From: Gossypium raimondii
Lineage: Eukaryota; Streptophyta; Magnoliopsida; Malvales; Malvaceae
Assembly: GCF_025698545.1 (NCBI RefSeq)
Contig: NC_068575.1
Span: forward strand, 58,723,980 to 58,787,979
Length of the DNA: 64,000 nucleotides
Direction of reading: 5' to 3'
A model generated the notes under the pieces. The model saw only the letters and a list, made by a program, of their open reading frames with translations, did not search any database and was not told the DNA's origin. Positions 1 to 11,856 of the stretch are shown here, one piece after another (positions within the stretch are counted from its first letter, which is position 1; each line of letters begins with the position of its first letter). A program made the translations under genes and the position numbers.

Positions 1-286
1 TTATTTGGTACAATTTTTCTCTTTTTGATTTACAGTATTTTTAAAAGAAAATAAATTTACTATATTTTTCTAAACTAAATTCTCTCATATCTAGTTTATT
101 TTCTTTGAAGACAAAAATGTTTCTTAGCAAAATTCTTTTTTCCACCCAACCATTTCGTGGGTGTGCATATGAAGTATATAGTAAAATTTTCAACTTTTGA
201 AAAATTATTTCTGGACTAATTTTTGTTTTGGAAAAAATATTTTTTCTCTCAAAAATATATTGTTTAAGAATATTTTTATTCAATAA
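1..286. other. AT-rich spacer left of the Harbinger element
   Basis: AT-rich sequence with no convincing gene. It ends in the TAA (284-286) that forms the left target duplication of the element starting at 287. The short open frames here have no recognisable protein features. Confidence 0.5.
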
Positions 287-589
287 CAGCGTGTGTGGTT
301 CGCTGTAATGGGTATGCAGTTACGCATCTATTCCGCGCGCCCCACCTAATCCTGTGTTTGGTTCGCTGTAATGCCTATTATGCGCCTATTACATTACCGA
401 CCTATTCCCCAAATTCTCTGATTTTCTATTCCCTTCCCAAAACAACAATTAGCCCTATTACGGACGTCTTCCCAAATCAGTCTCTGTTTTACCCTCCCTC
501 CCTACCCGAAATCGACCTCCACCCTCTCCTCCCAACATCAAATGAAGCGGTTTAAGAGTCAGCAGATTTCGCCACATTCGGTTGCCTGT

Positions 590-738
590 TCAAACCCTAA
601 CGCCAACTGCTTCAAGAGCTCCATCGCAATGGAGTCTCCTCCAGCTATTCTCATCGCACGACGATCACCTTACTAGAAGAAGTAATCGACAGAGTCCTTG
701 ACGTTGTCAAAAGCTTCCCCAAAGTCGATCCTTCCAAG
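590..738 (+). pseudogene. Captured 5' exon fragment of mitochondrial acyl carrier protein
   Basis: Translation gives SSHDDHLTR followed, after a shift of frame, by EEVIDRVLDVVKSFPKVDPSK, the conserved start of the mature plant mitochondrial acyl carrier protein (mtFAS carrier, feeding lipoate synthesis). A two-base loss between the two stretches breaks the frame. The fragment ends at 738 on a GT donor, where this family has its first intron, so the captured piece keeps the splice site and some intron. The rest of the protein, including the DSL phosphopantetheine motif, is not present nearby. It is a gene piece carried by the Harbinger-like element rather than a working gene. Confidence 0.65.
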
Positions 739-2550
739 GTCTCCCCTTTTTCTCACACCGATTTCACGATTTATTGTTTGATTTTATATTTTGGTGCTTG
801 GGTGCTTAGGAAGAAATGATTTTGAAGTTATTCTTTTCTGGAACTACTTGATATTTCACCCGATTTATAGTTTGCAAATCAGATTTAATTTTATTTCCCT
901 TAATCGAATATTTGGGATCGATTAGGTACCCTTTTGATTGGTTGATCTAGTGTCTTTGTCTGGGTTTTTAGAAAAAAATGTGGGTACTAAAAATAGCCTT
1001 AAAATTCTAAGTTGTGGGCATTTTATGTTTATTGGTTATCGATTTGTGAAAGTGAAAAGTTCAGGTTGATTGTCTCAATAGGAAGCAATTTCAGAGTAGT
1101 ATTAGCATCTTTGAAGCTTGCATTTGCATTGCGATTGATTCTGCATTCTAGATTCCATTGAAATTACTCTCCTAGAGTTGTGCTAAATTTGAGGTTGTTT
1201 ATATTGTTATGCATGTTTAAAAGAACAATGGACTGGTCTCACAACCTATTTTGATGGATCATTTGCTTTGTATGCTGGCATGACTTCGAGATAAGTTATT
1301 CATTGGAGGTGTCAATTATTTTACTTATTTTCTGATTTTATAAATGACAATGTAGATGCCACATCCTTGAATGTCAATACACTAGTTACTGCTAAATGGG
1401 TTCCCAGCTCTGAAGCAAAAGGTATGAAAAATTGAAAATTAGTGCTTTTGAATATAATTTGAAATTTAAAGTTGAAGAACAACCATAAAGTTTGAGATTA
1501 GGTGTCGGCCCTGAGAATCTTAAACATTATATATGCAGATCCGGTCTATTCATGTCAGTCAAAGGAATCGATTGTTGAAGGTCGATTAGATGAAAAGATA
1601 GTTCCAAGTTCGGTTAAGTCTGATGGTACAAATATGCATATTTGAACCGGCCTGATTCATCGTTTTTTGCAGGTTAGTTCAGACATGGAAATCGACAAGC
1701 AAGGTACTGAGTCTAATTTATGTATGATTTTTTAGCTACCTAATTATGATTTCGAGAATTTCCCTTTAGAACTACCAATATTAGAGATGAAATGATTTTG
1801 TAGCTATCTAATTATGATATCGAGAGTTTCCCTTTAGAACTAGCAATATTAGAGATGAAATGATACATAATATTCATACACAGATAAATAACTCAAACAT
1901 GACAAGAAGATGTGTTATTCAAAATCTGTAAAATATGAATTATTAATTATGAATTATTATACGATGATGACATGACTATTAGCAGAACATGGCATAGATA
2001 CACAAATTACTAGGTAACATTTTTTCTTTTCTAGGAAATTGACTCATTATTTGCATGATTTGGCCATTTGAACGAGATGAAATATTTGTTCTAGTGTTGC
2101 CCATTTCATATGTTTTGCCAAGATCAATTGCTTGACATAGAATAGTGAAGAAAGCGATAAGATATATGCTTTAAGGATCTTTTAGTCTTGTGTTTCTATG
2201 TTATATTTGCTACATTAATTGCTTGTGTGATGCTTTCTCCATTTTTGCAAGAGCTGGTGGAAATTGTTATGATTGGTGTTTGTTCTGTTAACATATTTAA
2301 GCAATCTTTAGTGTGTTCAATGTTGGTAAGATGTTCAAAATGTTAAAAAAGTGCCTGAAGACTGCTAATGGTTATGGCTGGTAAGACTTTTTGATAATTT
2401 AGTTCCATTTTCATTTGGTTGTCCTTACATGTTTCTGTTTCCTATGTTTCCTAGATTGAGTCAGCCTTTTATGCTTGTGATTTCAATTTTGAGTTTTGAC
2501 TTATTTTTAGTCATACTTAAATGCACTGAGTTTTGACTTGCGGCTTTAAT

Positions 2551-2859
2551 AGCTACTGTTACATTGGGTGAAGAATTCTACTTGGGAGGGTAAGCCTTAA
2601 CTTTTAACCCATACATTGTTGCCTACAATCATACTTTGCAGGGTTGGAGTGACATTGAATATAGCTTGCAAAAATATGTGAAACTTGCAGGGTAGTAGGA
2701 GCAGCATTGATAATGGCTGGATTGTATCTGGTTATCCTAGGAAAAAATGAAAGGAGTAAGTATTTGTCTGAAAATGAACCAATCTATTCAGTGTCTGAAA
2801 ATAATGACATGGAATCCACCTTCATTCGGCCGTTGTTGGGAAATAAATTGCAGAGCTGA
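2551..2859 (+). pseudogene. Captured 3' exons of a WAT1-related (EamA) transporter
   Basis: Two exons are readable: about 2551-2589 (ATVTLGEEFYLG, then a GT donor) and 2691-2859 after a TTGCAG acceptor (VVGAALIMAGLYLVILGK, a tail, and a TGA stop at 2857-2859). They match the last transmembrane helix and C-terminal tail of WAT1/nodulin-21-type EamA transporters, whose hallmark is LGEE...G...GLYxVLWGK. Upstream exons are absent, so this is a fragment. Its sequence differs clearly from the intact WAT1-related gene at 39469-41831, so it was probably not copied from that gene. Two further exon-like stretches at about 1353-1423 and 1540-1645 remain unidentified. Confidence 0.6.
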
Positions 2860-3832
2860 GGCAAATGGATGAATTTTCATATCAGCTCCATGGCAAAGTC
2901 AGTCATCCAATCCACACTAATGCCATTTGAAGCAGCTTGCTGCTATTGAAATTGAAGGACAACAAACGTGAATGATGGAGTTTCCAACAATTGAAATGGG
3001 AAAAAGAAAAGTTGAATTATTTTGATCAACATGCATCATGGATGGCATATGAAATATTTTTTATTATTAATTCTGAATGGAACACAGAGGGTGCCTTCTC
3101 TGAGCTCTAACAGCCTTGCTTATGTATTTATTTATGTTTATTTGACCCTGTTGGTTTGGATCATCATTTTGTGAAGAAATTCAATGGTAATGTTGTAACT
3201 TATTGATGTTGTAAAATTTTATAACATATGGATTATGACATATAAATTAATAAAATAATGTAACCTTTTGTTAATATTTGAATATTATATTTATGCAAAA
3301 TATAATTCTCAAGTTATTTATTACTTCTAATATTTTTTGTAGAATAATTAAATTATTTGATTCACTAATGATATTTTAGTACATTAAATTTGTATTATGG
3401 TTTAAAAATAATAAATGAGATTATATATTATTTTTATATTATTATATATTATAATTTAAGTAAATTAATATAAGAAAAATTATATTAAGAATTTTATTAA
3501 ATTATATATTTTTATTAAATTATATTTAATAATAATTATGTTAAAATATGATTAAATTATTTATTATTTATATTAATTAACTTATTAAAATTTAATAACA
3601 ATAACAATAATCATCTACTTAAAAAAAATTCTGCTAAGCGTATTTTAGTCATTTTAGTTTTTTTCTTTATGCTATTACACCTCTATTCCATTCAACCAAA
3701 CACAATAATACCATTACGCCTCTATTCCATTCCATTCAACCAAACAAAAGAATTAACTATTACGCCTCTATTCTATTACGCATCTATTCCGTTACACTTC
3801 TATTCTATTACAGCGAACCAAACGTGCCCTAA

Positions 3833-4212
3833 GTGCTGCTTAGAAGTAATACTAAACATACTCTAAGTACATATAAAATATTTTTTACAAGTAGATTTGG
3901 TAAGAAAATAAAAAATATTTTTATTAAAATAAATAGAAAAATATATTGTGACAAAGGGTTAAATATATTTCTGAGATTTTATATTAATTTTTTATATTTT
4001 AAAAAGTTTAGAATAAAAAAATTGAAATTAATTTAAAATCACAGATCAAAAGGGAGATCTAGTGAAGCAGAGCCAAGAGGCCCAAAACGGAAGACATAAA
4101 ATAAATAAATAAAAGGCCTCATTGGCCATTTGTTGCTAAAGAGTGACGACGAAGATCTCTCCCTATATTTCTACAGTGTATTTTTCGCGGCCACCAACAA
4201 TCACCGAAGAAA
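3833..4212 (+). promoter_or_regulatory. Upstream region of the ATP synthase epsilon gene
   Basis: Short spacer between the Harbinger-like element and the ATP synthase epsilon start codon. GGCCCA at 4079-4084 is a site II-type motif (TGGGCC on the other strand), common upstream of plant genes for mitochondrial proteins. An A/T-rich TATA-like run lies at about 4094-4112. The transposon ends only about 380 bp upstream of the start codon, so it may form the distal promoter. Confidence 0.4.
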
Positions 4213-6010
4213 ATGGCTTCGAACGCGGCGGTGCCGTTCTGGCGTGCAGCGGGGATGACATATATCACCTACTCCAACATATGCGCCAACCTCGTCAGAA
4301 ACTGCTTGAAGGAACCTTATAAGACTGAAGCCCTTTCTCGTGAGAAAGTACATTTCTCCATCTCCAAGTGGACTGATGGAAAGCCTGAAAAGCCCAGTAT
4401 GTCTTTCTCTTTTTCTCCTTTTCCATAATCTGATCTGGGTTTTCATTTTTTTATATAATTTCCTTGTTATTTTTGGATGATTAGTTCCTTCTAATTAGGA
4501 TTAATTTTATATATGATCTATTATGCTGGAATCTTTTCATGGTTTGGTTGTGAATCTTCTTTTGATATTGGACATATGATCGACTGATTGTTAGTTTTTA
4601 TAGCAAAAGGAAGAAAAGAAAAGAATCGGGGAGAAAAAAAAAAAGGCACAAAATTGAAATTAAAATGAAACTAAAAAAATCTTTGAAATTTTTGGGGCCC
4701 TTGTTCGATGCTTTTTTTCTCAGTATGTTTTAGAAACTTGCTTCAATGTAATGCAATAATTGATTAAAAATAAATAGTTTAGGGTTTGACATTGTGGCGT
4801 CCAAATTCTTTGTTTGTTGTGGGGTTTGACCTAAAACTCCTTCAGCATACTGCTTATATCTCGCGTGCTGGGGATGGGGTTTGCTCTATGTTGCTTTATT
4901 TATTTGAAGTACATGTGTTGGATATGGGGATATCAGATATGATTACTTACATCCTCAAAATACATGAAAACTTAATTATGTACGTCAGATATATACTGTA
5001 TCCGACACACAGTTGAGCTTGCTTGAGTAAAGTAACGTAGAGTTTCACCTGACTTAGCCAGCTGAAACAAGTTGCTCAGACCGAATTAGAGCCTCCTTTG
5101 AATCCTTGTTTGATCTGATCAAATATTTGTCTCTCTAGCTTAGTAGTTCAGCACTTTGGTCTACTCTATGACACGTAACACAACCTTACTGTCCTTGACA
5201 TTGTCTTATTTGGTGGAGTGAATAGATATGATGTGGTGAAATTGTAGTAATTTTAGTTTGGTGCGTGGGATATTCAACTTGATACTGGATAAGTGATATC
5301 ACGGTTAAGGTGATCTATATAGCTTAAATCTTTAATGAACACGTACTGATTCGGAAGTTTATTTGGAAGTTGGCATGAACCCATTGTCATTTTGCAGTTC
5401 CTGCAAATTATCTTTATTCTTTTCCTACCATGTTGCTACCGTCTTTATTCCTTTCAAGGTATGTAGATGAAGTCGCATTTCTTATTTTCTGTAGATTTCT
5501 AGGTATCTATGCAGCATCATGTAACTCCTTTATTTGTTGTTTGGATTTTATGATTTGCTCAGTCTCTGTATATGTCCTTTTGCCCATTCTGTTACTTTTC
5601 TTTTCAAGATATTATTGATCCTGGTAATTGCAAGAAACACTTTGCGATTTGGTCAAATTCCATTAATTTGTTTAGTAATAGCTACACTTACCCTGTTTGA
5701 TCAGTGTGAGCATAGACTCGCCATTCCTCCCAGACCAAGGGAATAATTGTAGGTATAGCAACATCCCTAAGATATAAACATTGAACCGTTATTATGTTGC
5801 TTATCCAACTATCGTCATCGGCCATGTGATAGTACTTGTAGTTTTGCTCAATTTTCAATCTGTCATCACTGCTTAATGCCTGTTCTACTCTGGTTCTTTT
5901 AATCCCCTTCCAAAATAAAATTTTCCGATACGGTCTCTAACAAGTATTATACTGACATATGTATCGTTGCTTTGATATCAGCTATCCGCTCAGATTCGCC
6001 TGAAGAATGA
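4213..6010 (+). CDS. ATP synthase subunit epsilon, mitochondrial
   Basis: Small subunit of the F1 central stalk of mitochondrial ATP synthase. Two coding exons, 4213-4396 and 5982-6010, join to give 70 residues, the usual plant length. The protein starts [20 protein letters not shown] and ends TIRSDSPEE. The junction codon ACT (Thr) is split 1+2, and the donor (GTATGT) and acceptor (TATCAG) are standard. The intron is about 1.6 kb and holds no other gene. There is no cleavable targeting peptide, as is normal for this family. The site II motif upstream fits co-regulation with other respiratory genes. The exon 2 piece is only nine codons plus stop, which gene finders may miss. Confidence 0.93.
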
Positions 6011-7343
6011 GTTGTGTGGTTGGTCATCAAAGTCGCCAATTGGGAAGGACTTGAGGAGTTTAATTTTTGTTATTTTTGTAATTCTTGTACAATGCCTGTG
6101 AACAGATTTCAGGGTTTGAGATGCTGCTGCATTTTCATAATAATCTCTACTTTGCAAATAATAGACTGAGGTTTCATTGGACTGCTATCTCAAATGTTTC
6201 TTTCAGGTTTTTTGGTTAAGGTGAAAAAGAAAAGGTTCTCTCTTCGGTTATGTGATTGTGCCTATGATTTTCTTGACTTGGGGTCTATTTGTTTACATGT
6301 AAAATCAGTTTTTGTATTGAGGTTGTAAAAACCCATAACAATATCTCCACTAAATCCTCAACGGTCCCATTAAGTCCTCAACAATCAAACATGCATGATT
6401 TTCTTTGCATTACCAACAATCTTCCATTAATGCAAAGTGATTTTGAGATTTTTGAAAACACGAGAGAAAATAGAGTAATACCAATAAATTTCATCTTCCA
6501 TGTTCATGTTGTTTTTCTCATGTTGTTTTTCTCGAGAAATCATAGTAAGATCAATTTTCAAAAATGAAAAAGATAACACTTATTTATCTTATTAGCTGAA
6601 GAGCAAAATGGTAAAAATACATAAAAATCTATAATAATATCTTCACTAAATCCTCACCAATCAAACATGCATTATTTTCGTTGCATTACCAACAGAAGTT
6701 ACTTTGGATTATCATTAAAATCGTGTTGAAGTTACTTTGGATTATCATTAAAATCGTGTTGAAGAAACTACTGACTGTTCCAACAACTGAAATTCAAGGG
6801 TCAGCCCCAAAATGCTGCCGTGTAGAGTTAAAAAGGACTCCTTTTTGCCTCCACAAAAAATTAGGAGAAGAAAATAAATTTCACAAGGATTAAATTCTCA
6901 ACATTGTGACTACAATATACAAGAATTGTTCTTTCATTGTAATGCACAGAGGAAAGATGAATTCAACTTCAATATGATGTCCAATTATTCAAAATAAAGT
7001 GTATAAAGAGCATAACTGTTATGAATACAGTAATGCTATATCAGAAATCATTATCATGCACAAAAACAGGTTACTAGATTATGTATATACAAGTTCATTT
7101 ATGTTGTCAATACAGAATGCGATGATTTACAATTCGAGAATGTTTTCGGTATTTTCATGTCCGGTTCCAGGGTGATGTAATGAGCATATTCTACAATGGC
7201 CCATAAAATTAATAGAGAAGTACATATCGGAAACGATTTAGCTGAAGCACCAAGTTGCCCAGTGTGCTTAACTTAAAGCGTATGAAGATGCCTCATCAGT
7301 TTCTATCTCGGGATGAATTCAAAATCTCAAGAACAGGAGATGA
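6011..7343. other. Spacer between convergent genes, with small duplications
   Basis: Holds the 3' ends of the epsilon gene (+) and the ATG1t kinase gene (-). A stretch at 6325-6420 containing CAATCAAACATGCAT and TTGCATTACCAAC is repeated in diverged form at 6625-6693. A 33-bp unit is present twice in perfect tandem at 6695-6760. No coding potential was recognised. Confidence 0.5.
6695..6760. repeat. Perfect tandem duplication of a 33-bp unit
   Basis: Two identical adjacent copies (6695-6727 and 6728-6760) of a unit beginning GAAGTTACTTTGG and ending AAATCGTGTT. The identity suggests a recent slippage or repair event. Confidence 0.85.
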
Positions 7344-9886
7344 TTATTTGTTTTGGTTTCCCATTCCCTTTTTTCTTAAAAATCTATGTTGATAGAATTC
7401 TTGAAATGACAGGCGGTCAACTGCAACCGTGCAAAAATCCAAGTTACGGATTTTAAGAGAAAATACCTTCAGGGGTCAGGAATGTATGAAGTTAATGCTT
7501 AATAGTAATGCTAGACCTGGATTCACAGAAAGGAGTCTTGAACACATGTCGACACAGTCGGGATGTAATCGAGGAAGAATGAGCTTAGAAAACGGAAGGC
7601 ATGTGGATGACTTAATATTCTGCAGCAGCTGAGGTCAATAGAATTTTTAGGAAACATTAAAAACATTAACGCAAGTCGATGAATTTGTTAGGTCAAAACT
7701 CTTACCTGGACACTAGTTCTACCGTGGAAAGGCGGGTGACCGTTAAGAAGCTCGAAAAGAATTGCACCAAGGCTCCACATGTCAACCTATGGCTAAGCCC
7801 TAAATTTCAGTATGTTCCTTTTCACAATTTTTGGAAACAGAGAATGAGAGAAATAGATAGGAAAAAGTGTTGATCAAAGAAGAAAAGATGTCATTACCTT
7901 CTCATCGTAACTTTGAAATTGTAGAACTTCTGGCGCCATATACAAAGGAGACCCACATACCGTCTGAGCATAATTGCCTGGATCTAGGCTTCTACCTCCA
8001 ACATAAAAGTGGGGCAGCAATTAAAGAGGAAAACAAAGAAAAAAAAAATTCCACTAAACCTTCTAAAACAATTTTGTTAGGGATCTTCTCAGTTTTGCGG
8101 CACAAGTACTAGAGCTAAAATACTATCCAAACTTACCCCATCCTGTAAGCTCCCCTAAAATGATATTTACCTTGAAAGACCAAAATCCGCTATCTTCAGC
8201 ACCAAATCATCCTTGGAGCCCAAAAGTAGAATGTTCTACTCCAACAAAAGCACCATGGTTAACTGAATTAAAGGAACTATTAATCTGAAAACTTTACTCA
8301 GAAATCACATGTCATATGGCAAACGTAGTTGCAAACCATGACTTGCATTTATTGATGAATTACAAAAAATTAAAACTGAGTTCTAAACTTCTAGTATTCT
8401 TTGGGGTTGTGAATACACCAACATATCAAGTTCCTTCAACCTTAAAGTCAATTCTGGCACCAAATTAGGGTCACTTATTATATGAGGTTACCCTGGCTAA
8501 CTCCATAGGTTTACCTCATAACATCCTATGGGAATTTAGGATATGTTGGCTTAATTGTTCTTTACTTTGCCAGTAACCAGCCACAGCCTGCTATCCTAGG
8601 AAAAGAAGGAAGCTCTCACTACTTGCAGAGAAAAAAACCAAGAGGATAGGAATGGCCAACTGCAATGTAGGCGGTGCAACAAGAGAGAAATAGTGCCATA
8701 CGATCACAATACGATAAAAGCTCTTGCTTGCAAAATCAGGGTGCATCCCAGAAAACTTATAATGTAAGGTTACAAATGCAAAATGGCAAGGTACAGCAAC
8801 GATGATAAAGATAATGCTTTCCATACCTCGGGTTTCAGGTCTCTGTGAATGATATGGTGGGACTGCAATACTTCCAAACCGGCTCCTGCAAAGGAAACGA
8901 ATTGCTTCTCCTGATATAATGTTTAAATGAAGAAACCTTGATATGACAGATAAAAATAAAAATAAAAATAGCTACCTAGTTGCTGCATGAATCTCCTAGC
9001 TAATTGCTCTTGAACTCTTCCATAACGTCGGATGTAAGAGGCTAGGTTTCCTCCAGCACAGAACTCAAGGACCAGGAACAAACAACTTTCAGACTGAAAA
9101 TTAAAGAAAAATTAGCCCATTCTTATGTGGAAATTAGAGTAGAAAAACATATATACAATGTATTCTAAATAATCAGCACTTGATACTTGACTTTAACGTA
9201 TTATCTATTAAGCAAATTATAACATCAAATACCAACACAAACCAATTGGTGGAGAAGCATTGCCAGAAACTAGAATAAGGGTCTTATTTAATATTACCGG
9301 CATTACTTATGAGCTTTTTCATTTGTTTAGAGCTAGGATTACCATGGTTATACAATTTTTTTAAATAATTATAACATTTGTTTAAAAATTAAAAGGATTG
9401 AAATTGACCAATAAATTGCCCAGTCCCCAGCAATCGCTACAAAACAACCAAATTTTCAAGTTGACAAAGTGAAATCGAATCAGTTAATCCATCAAACCGT
9501 GGGATTGAAGAGAATATATCAAATGGGTATTCCAGAAATGAGCGGAAAATCATAAACAACCAACTGTTGGAATCGAAAAACGAGAAGAAAGAAAAGAGAG
9601 AAAGCCAAAAAAAGGAACAAACCTGTAAAACTTGAAGAAGGCGAATAATGTTAGGGTGATTAACAGAAGAGAGAAAATTAAGCTCGCAATCCAAACAGTT
9701 GGCGAGGTGTTTGTTGAGCTTGGAAAGGAAAACTTGCTTCACTGCCACTTCTTCACCGCTTGATTTCGTCTCAGCTTTCCAAACGATGGAAACAGAACTT
9801 TCACGTAGCTTTGATTTTAGCAAATAGTCTCCGATCGTGAAGGGTTCCAACAGATAGGGCATGGCAGCCATGGCTTGGGGCTCCAT
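7344..9886 (-). CDS. Serine/threonine protein kinase, ATG1t type
   Basis: Eight exons join in frame: 9886-9623, 9093-8976, 8885-8827, 8235-8171, 7991-7898, 7786-7706, 7628-7517 and 7420-7344, giving 289 residues. Kinase landmarks: VAVK (Lys50), alpha-C Glu68, HRDLKPE (Asp143), DFG (Asp164), APE (ending Glu190), and [11 protein letters not shown] in subdomain IX. The C-terminus is [14 protein letters not shown] then a short basic tail, so it is a bare kinase without the long regulatory region of classical ATG1. That matches the short plant ATG1t branch, linked to autophagy under prolonged starvation. The glycine-rich loop is degenerate ([11 protein letters not shown]), a trait I recall in the Arabidopsis relative too. 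The start was chosen as the first ATG in a GC-balanced exon; Met6 and Met9 are alternatives. Confidence 0.88.
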
Positions 9887-9982
9887 TAGCTTTCCTTCAT
9901 GTTGTTGCTGCTGTCTATAGTTGTTGCTAGACCTTTCTCGTTGGTTCTTGGCTTGTTCTTGTCTATTTATTGTACTTCCAAC

Positions 9983-10584
9983 TTGACCTCAACATGGGTG
10001 GGGCTCCATTTAGAGAGTTTGGATAAAGATATATTCTTGAAAGTTGGGTTTGGATAAAAAATAAGTTCATTTAATAAATGGGTCAGGCCTTCGGTAATGT
10101 ATTTTTAGCCCGAGCTCGGTCTGGCCTAAATTCACTAAAAGATAAAAAAATTATTTTTTTAATATGTTAATTTTTTATTGTTTTCTTCCTGTTTTGCTAC
10201 TATTTTACTATTATATTGCTATTATTTTATTGTTATTATTTCGATATTGTATAAAACTTATTTTATTGTTAATTTTGTTATTATTTTAGAGACATTTACT
10301 TGTTAAGTTGTATTTATCTTAGTGTTATTTAAGTCTATATAATTTTTAAAATTTATTTTCAATTTGTTGGGAAATTTTTTTTGATATTTTTAGTATTTTT
10401 GATGTATTATATATATTAAAAATTATAAAAATTAATCTGAGCGATCCAGTGTCGTAGAAGTTTTAGCATTTTTATCTGGGTCGGGCTTAGGTAAAATTTT
10501 AGGCCCATTTTTTGGGCCTGACTTGAGCCTAATAAATGGGCCTAAATTTTTAGTTGAGTCCGACCCAACCCATGAGCACCTCTA
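9983..10584. mobile_element. hAT-type MITE with 8-bp target duplication CTTCCAAC
   Basis: Flanked by CTTCCAAC at 9975-9982 and 10585-10592. The right end in reverse complement reads TAGAGGTGCTCATGGGTTGG; the left end TTGACCTCAACATGGGTGGG matches at roughly two thirds of positions. An 8-bp duplication with TA(G)-starting ends is typical of hAT. GC-rich arms with GGGCC/GGCCC motifs surround an AT-rich core without a transposase. Confidence 0.72.
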
Positions 10585-11367
10585 CTTCCAACACCAAATT
10601 TCTATCCTCTCATTAATGTAATAGTGATTTATGGGTTAATTTTTAATTGGAATGGCAAATCCTAAGTGAGCTCCACTGCTTCCCCATCATTGTTTTTTAT
10701 TATAATTTAATGTGAACAAAATTCGATTCGATTTAAAAAATTTAAATTTTGAATTAAATAGTCCGAATTAATCAAGTTATATTCGATTGAACATGCACCC
10801 TAAATAACTAGAATCGAATATTGAAAAATAAAATATCATAAATTTTTCAATGAAACAAAAATCCTAATAATCTTACTACAAATGAAAACAAACAATATGC
10901 AATAAACTAACTTACTAATTCAAGACATTCAAATGCAGCTTAACAAATTTGACCTATAAAAAAATGGAGTAAAAATTGTTTATAACTTAATTTCTATAAA
11001 AGTAACTTAAAACACCAATTCATCAAATTATTTATGAATTACAATGTCTACCAATTTAATATCAGCTTTAATGGTTATATTATGTTAATTAAATGTAGAT
11101 TACACATTCTTTTTTTTAATGACATGATATTGTTAAAATTTAGTCTTACCCAAGCTTTCTTTCTGGGGTTTTCAATTAAATCTGTCTTGTTCGAGATGTA
11201 GCAGTTAAATGAGAAATAAAGTAAGCACACCAAGAATTTTAATGGAAAAATTTAATAATGTCTTAATTGCTTTGATGAATTTGAGGGTTTTTACGATTTT
11301 GATATCAAATTTAAAAACGTTTGATGTCGCATTTTATCTATTAATATATATTTCATTATGATATTTA

Positions 11368-11506
11368 GGGTGAGTTTGGATGGGTGATTGAGTGTGGTGC
11401 GGTGCGGTGCGTTTAGTTTATTCTTTGTCTCACGTTACAGTATCACTACATTTTTTAATCTCACCGCTACTGCTATTTTACACAAATCGTCCATCTAAAC
11501 CTACCA
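11368..11506. mobile_element. PIF/Tourist-like MITE, copy 1 (TTA duplication)
   Basis: 139 bp, left end GGGTGAGTTTGGATGG, right end in reverse complement TGGTAGGTTTAGATGG, flanked by TTA (11365-11367 and 11507-11509). The interior contains GTGCGGTGCGGTGCGTTTAG and CTCACCGC, as in the copy at 34346. It lies about 350 bp upstream of the first actin TATA-like motif and is absent from the matching place upstream of actin 2. Confidence 0.8.
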
Positions 11507-11856
11507 TTAGTGTTAATATCGTTTGTGAATTGTTAAATCAATCAATGGAGATTCGATACATACTTGTTTTTTTCCGAATCATCAAGTTCACATGAATAAT
11601 ATAATATTATGTGAGCAATTAAATAAAATAAAAAACAATATAATTAATAAAAAAACAATATAATTAATATAATTATAGGAATCATAATAAATATATATTG
11701 ATAGTTCAAGTACCTCATTTAACATTTTAAGAAAATATATGTACAGAATCTGTTATTATCTTAAATATATTTAATAAATTAAAATAAATGAAAAATATTT
11801 TATTTTTAAAACATTAAAAAAATATCATATCCAAAAAAAGAAAGAAATTGTAGATA

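Larger units (their letters stand above)
287..3829. mobile_element. Non-autonomous PIF/Harbinger-like transposon carrying host gene pieces
   Basis: The right end reads, in reverse complement, GGGCACGTTTGGTTCGCTGT; the left end at 287 matches at about 18 of 23 positions. Both ends are flanked by TAA (284-286 and 3830-3832), the 3-bp target duplication typical of PIF/Harbinger. Inside each end the TTTGGTT(C/G) motif and the CTATTCC/ATTACGCC motif recur (left 292-420, right 3670-3822). No transposase frame is visible, so it would have to be moved in trans. The 3.5-kb interior holds a mitochondrial acyl carrier protein fragment near 590-738 and two exons of a WAT1-type transporter near 2551-2859. 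Introns are retained, so capture was at DNA level. This is comparable to Pack-type elements. Confidence 0.72.
9887..11856. other. Spacer between ATG1t and the first actin gene
   Basis: Holds a short 5' region for the kinase gene, a hAT MITE (9983-10584), and from about 10850 a flank (CAATTCATCAAATTATT..., 11009-11180) that recurs at about 16034-16210. A Tourist-like MITE lies at 11368-11506. The stretch after it (11510-11860) recurs at about 18190-18560 upstream of the second actin. No protein-coding gene was seen. Confidence 0.6.

Noticed and set aside
295-555. 86-codon open frame at the left
   Set aside because: It lies over the subterminal repeats of the Harbinger-like element, starts with a non-ATG codon, and its translation follows the repeated motifs.
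2551-2859. An intact WAT1 gene at the left edge
   Set aside because: Only the last two exons are present and they lie within transposon ends, with no upstream EamA sequence.
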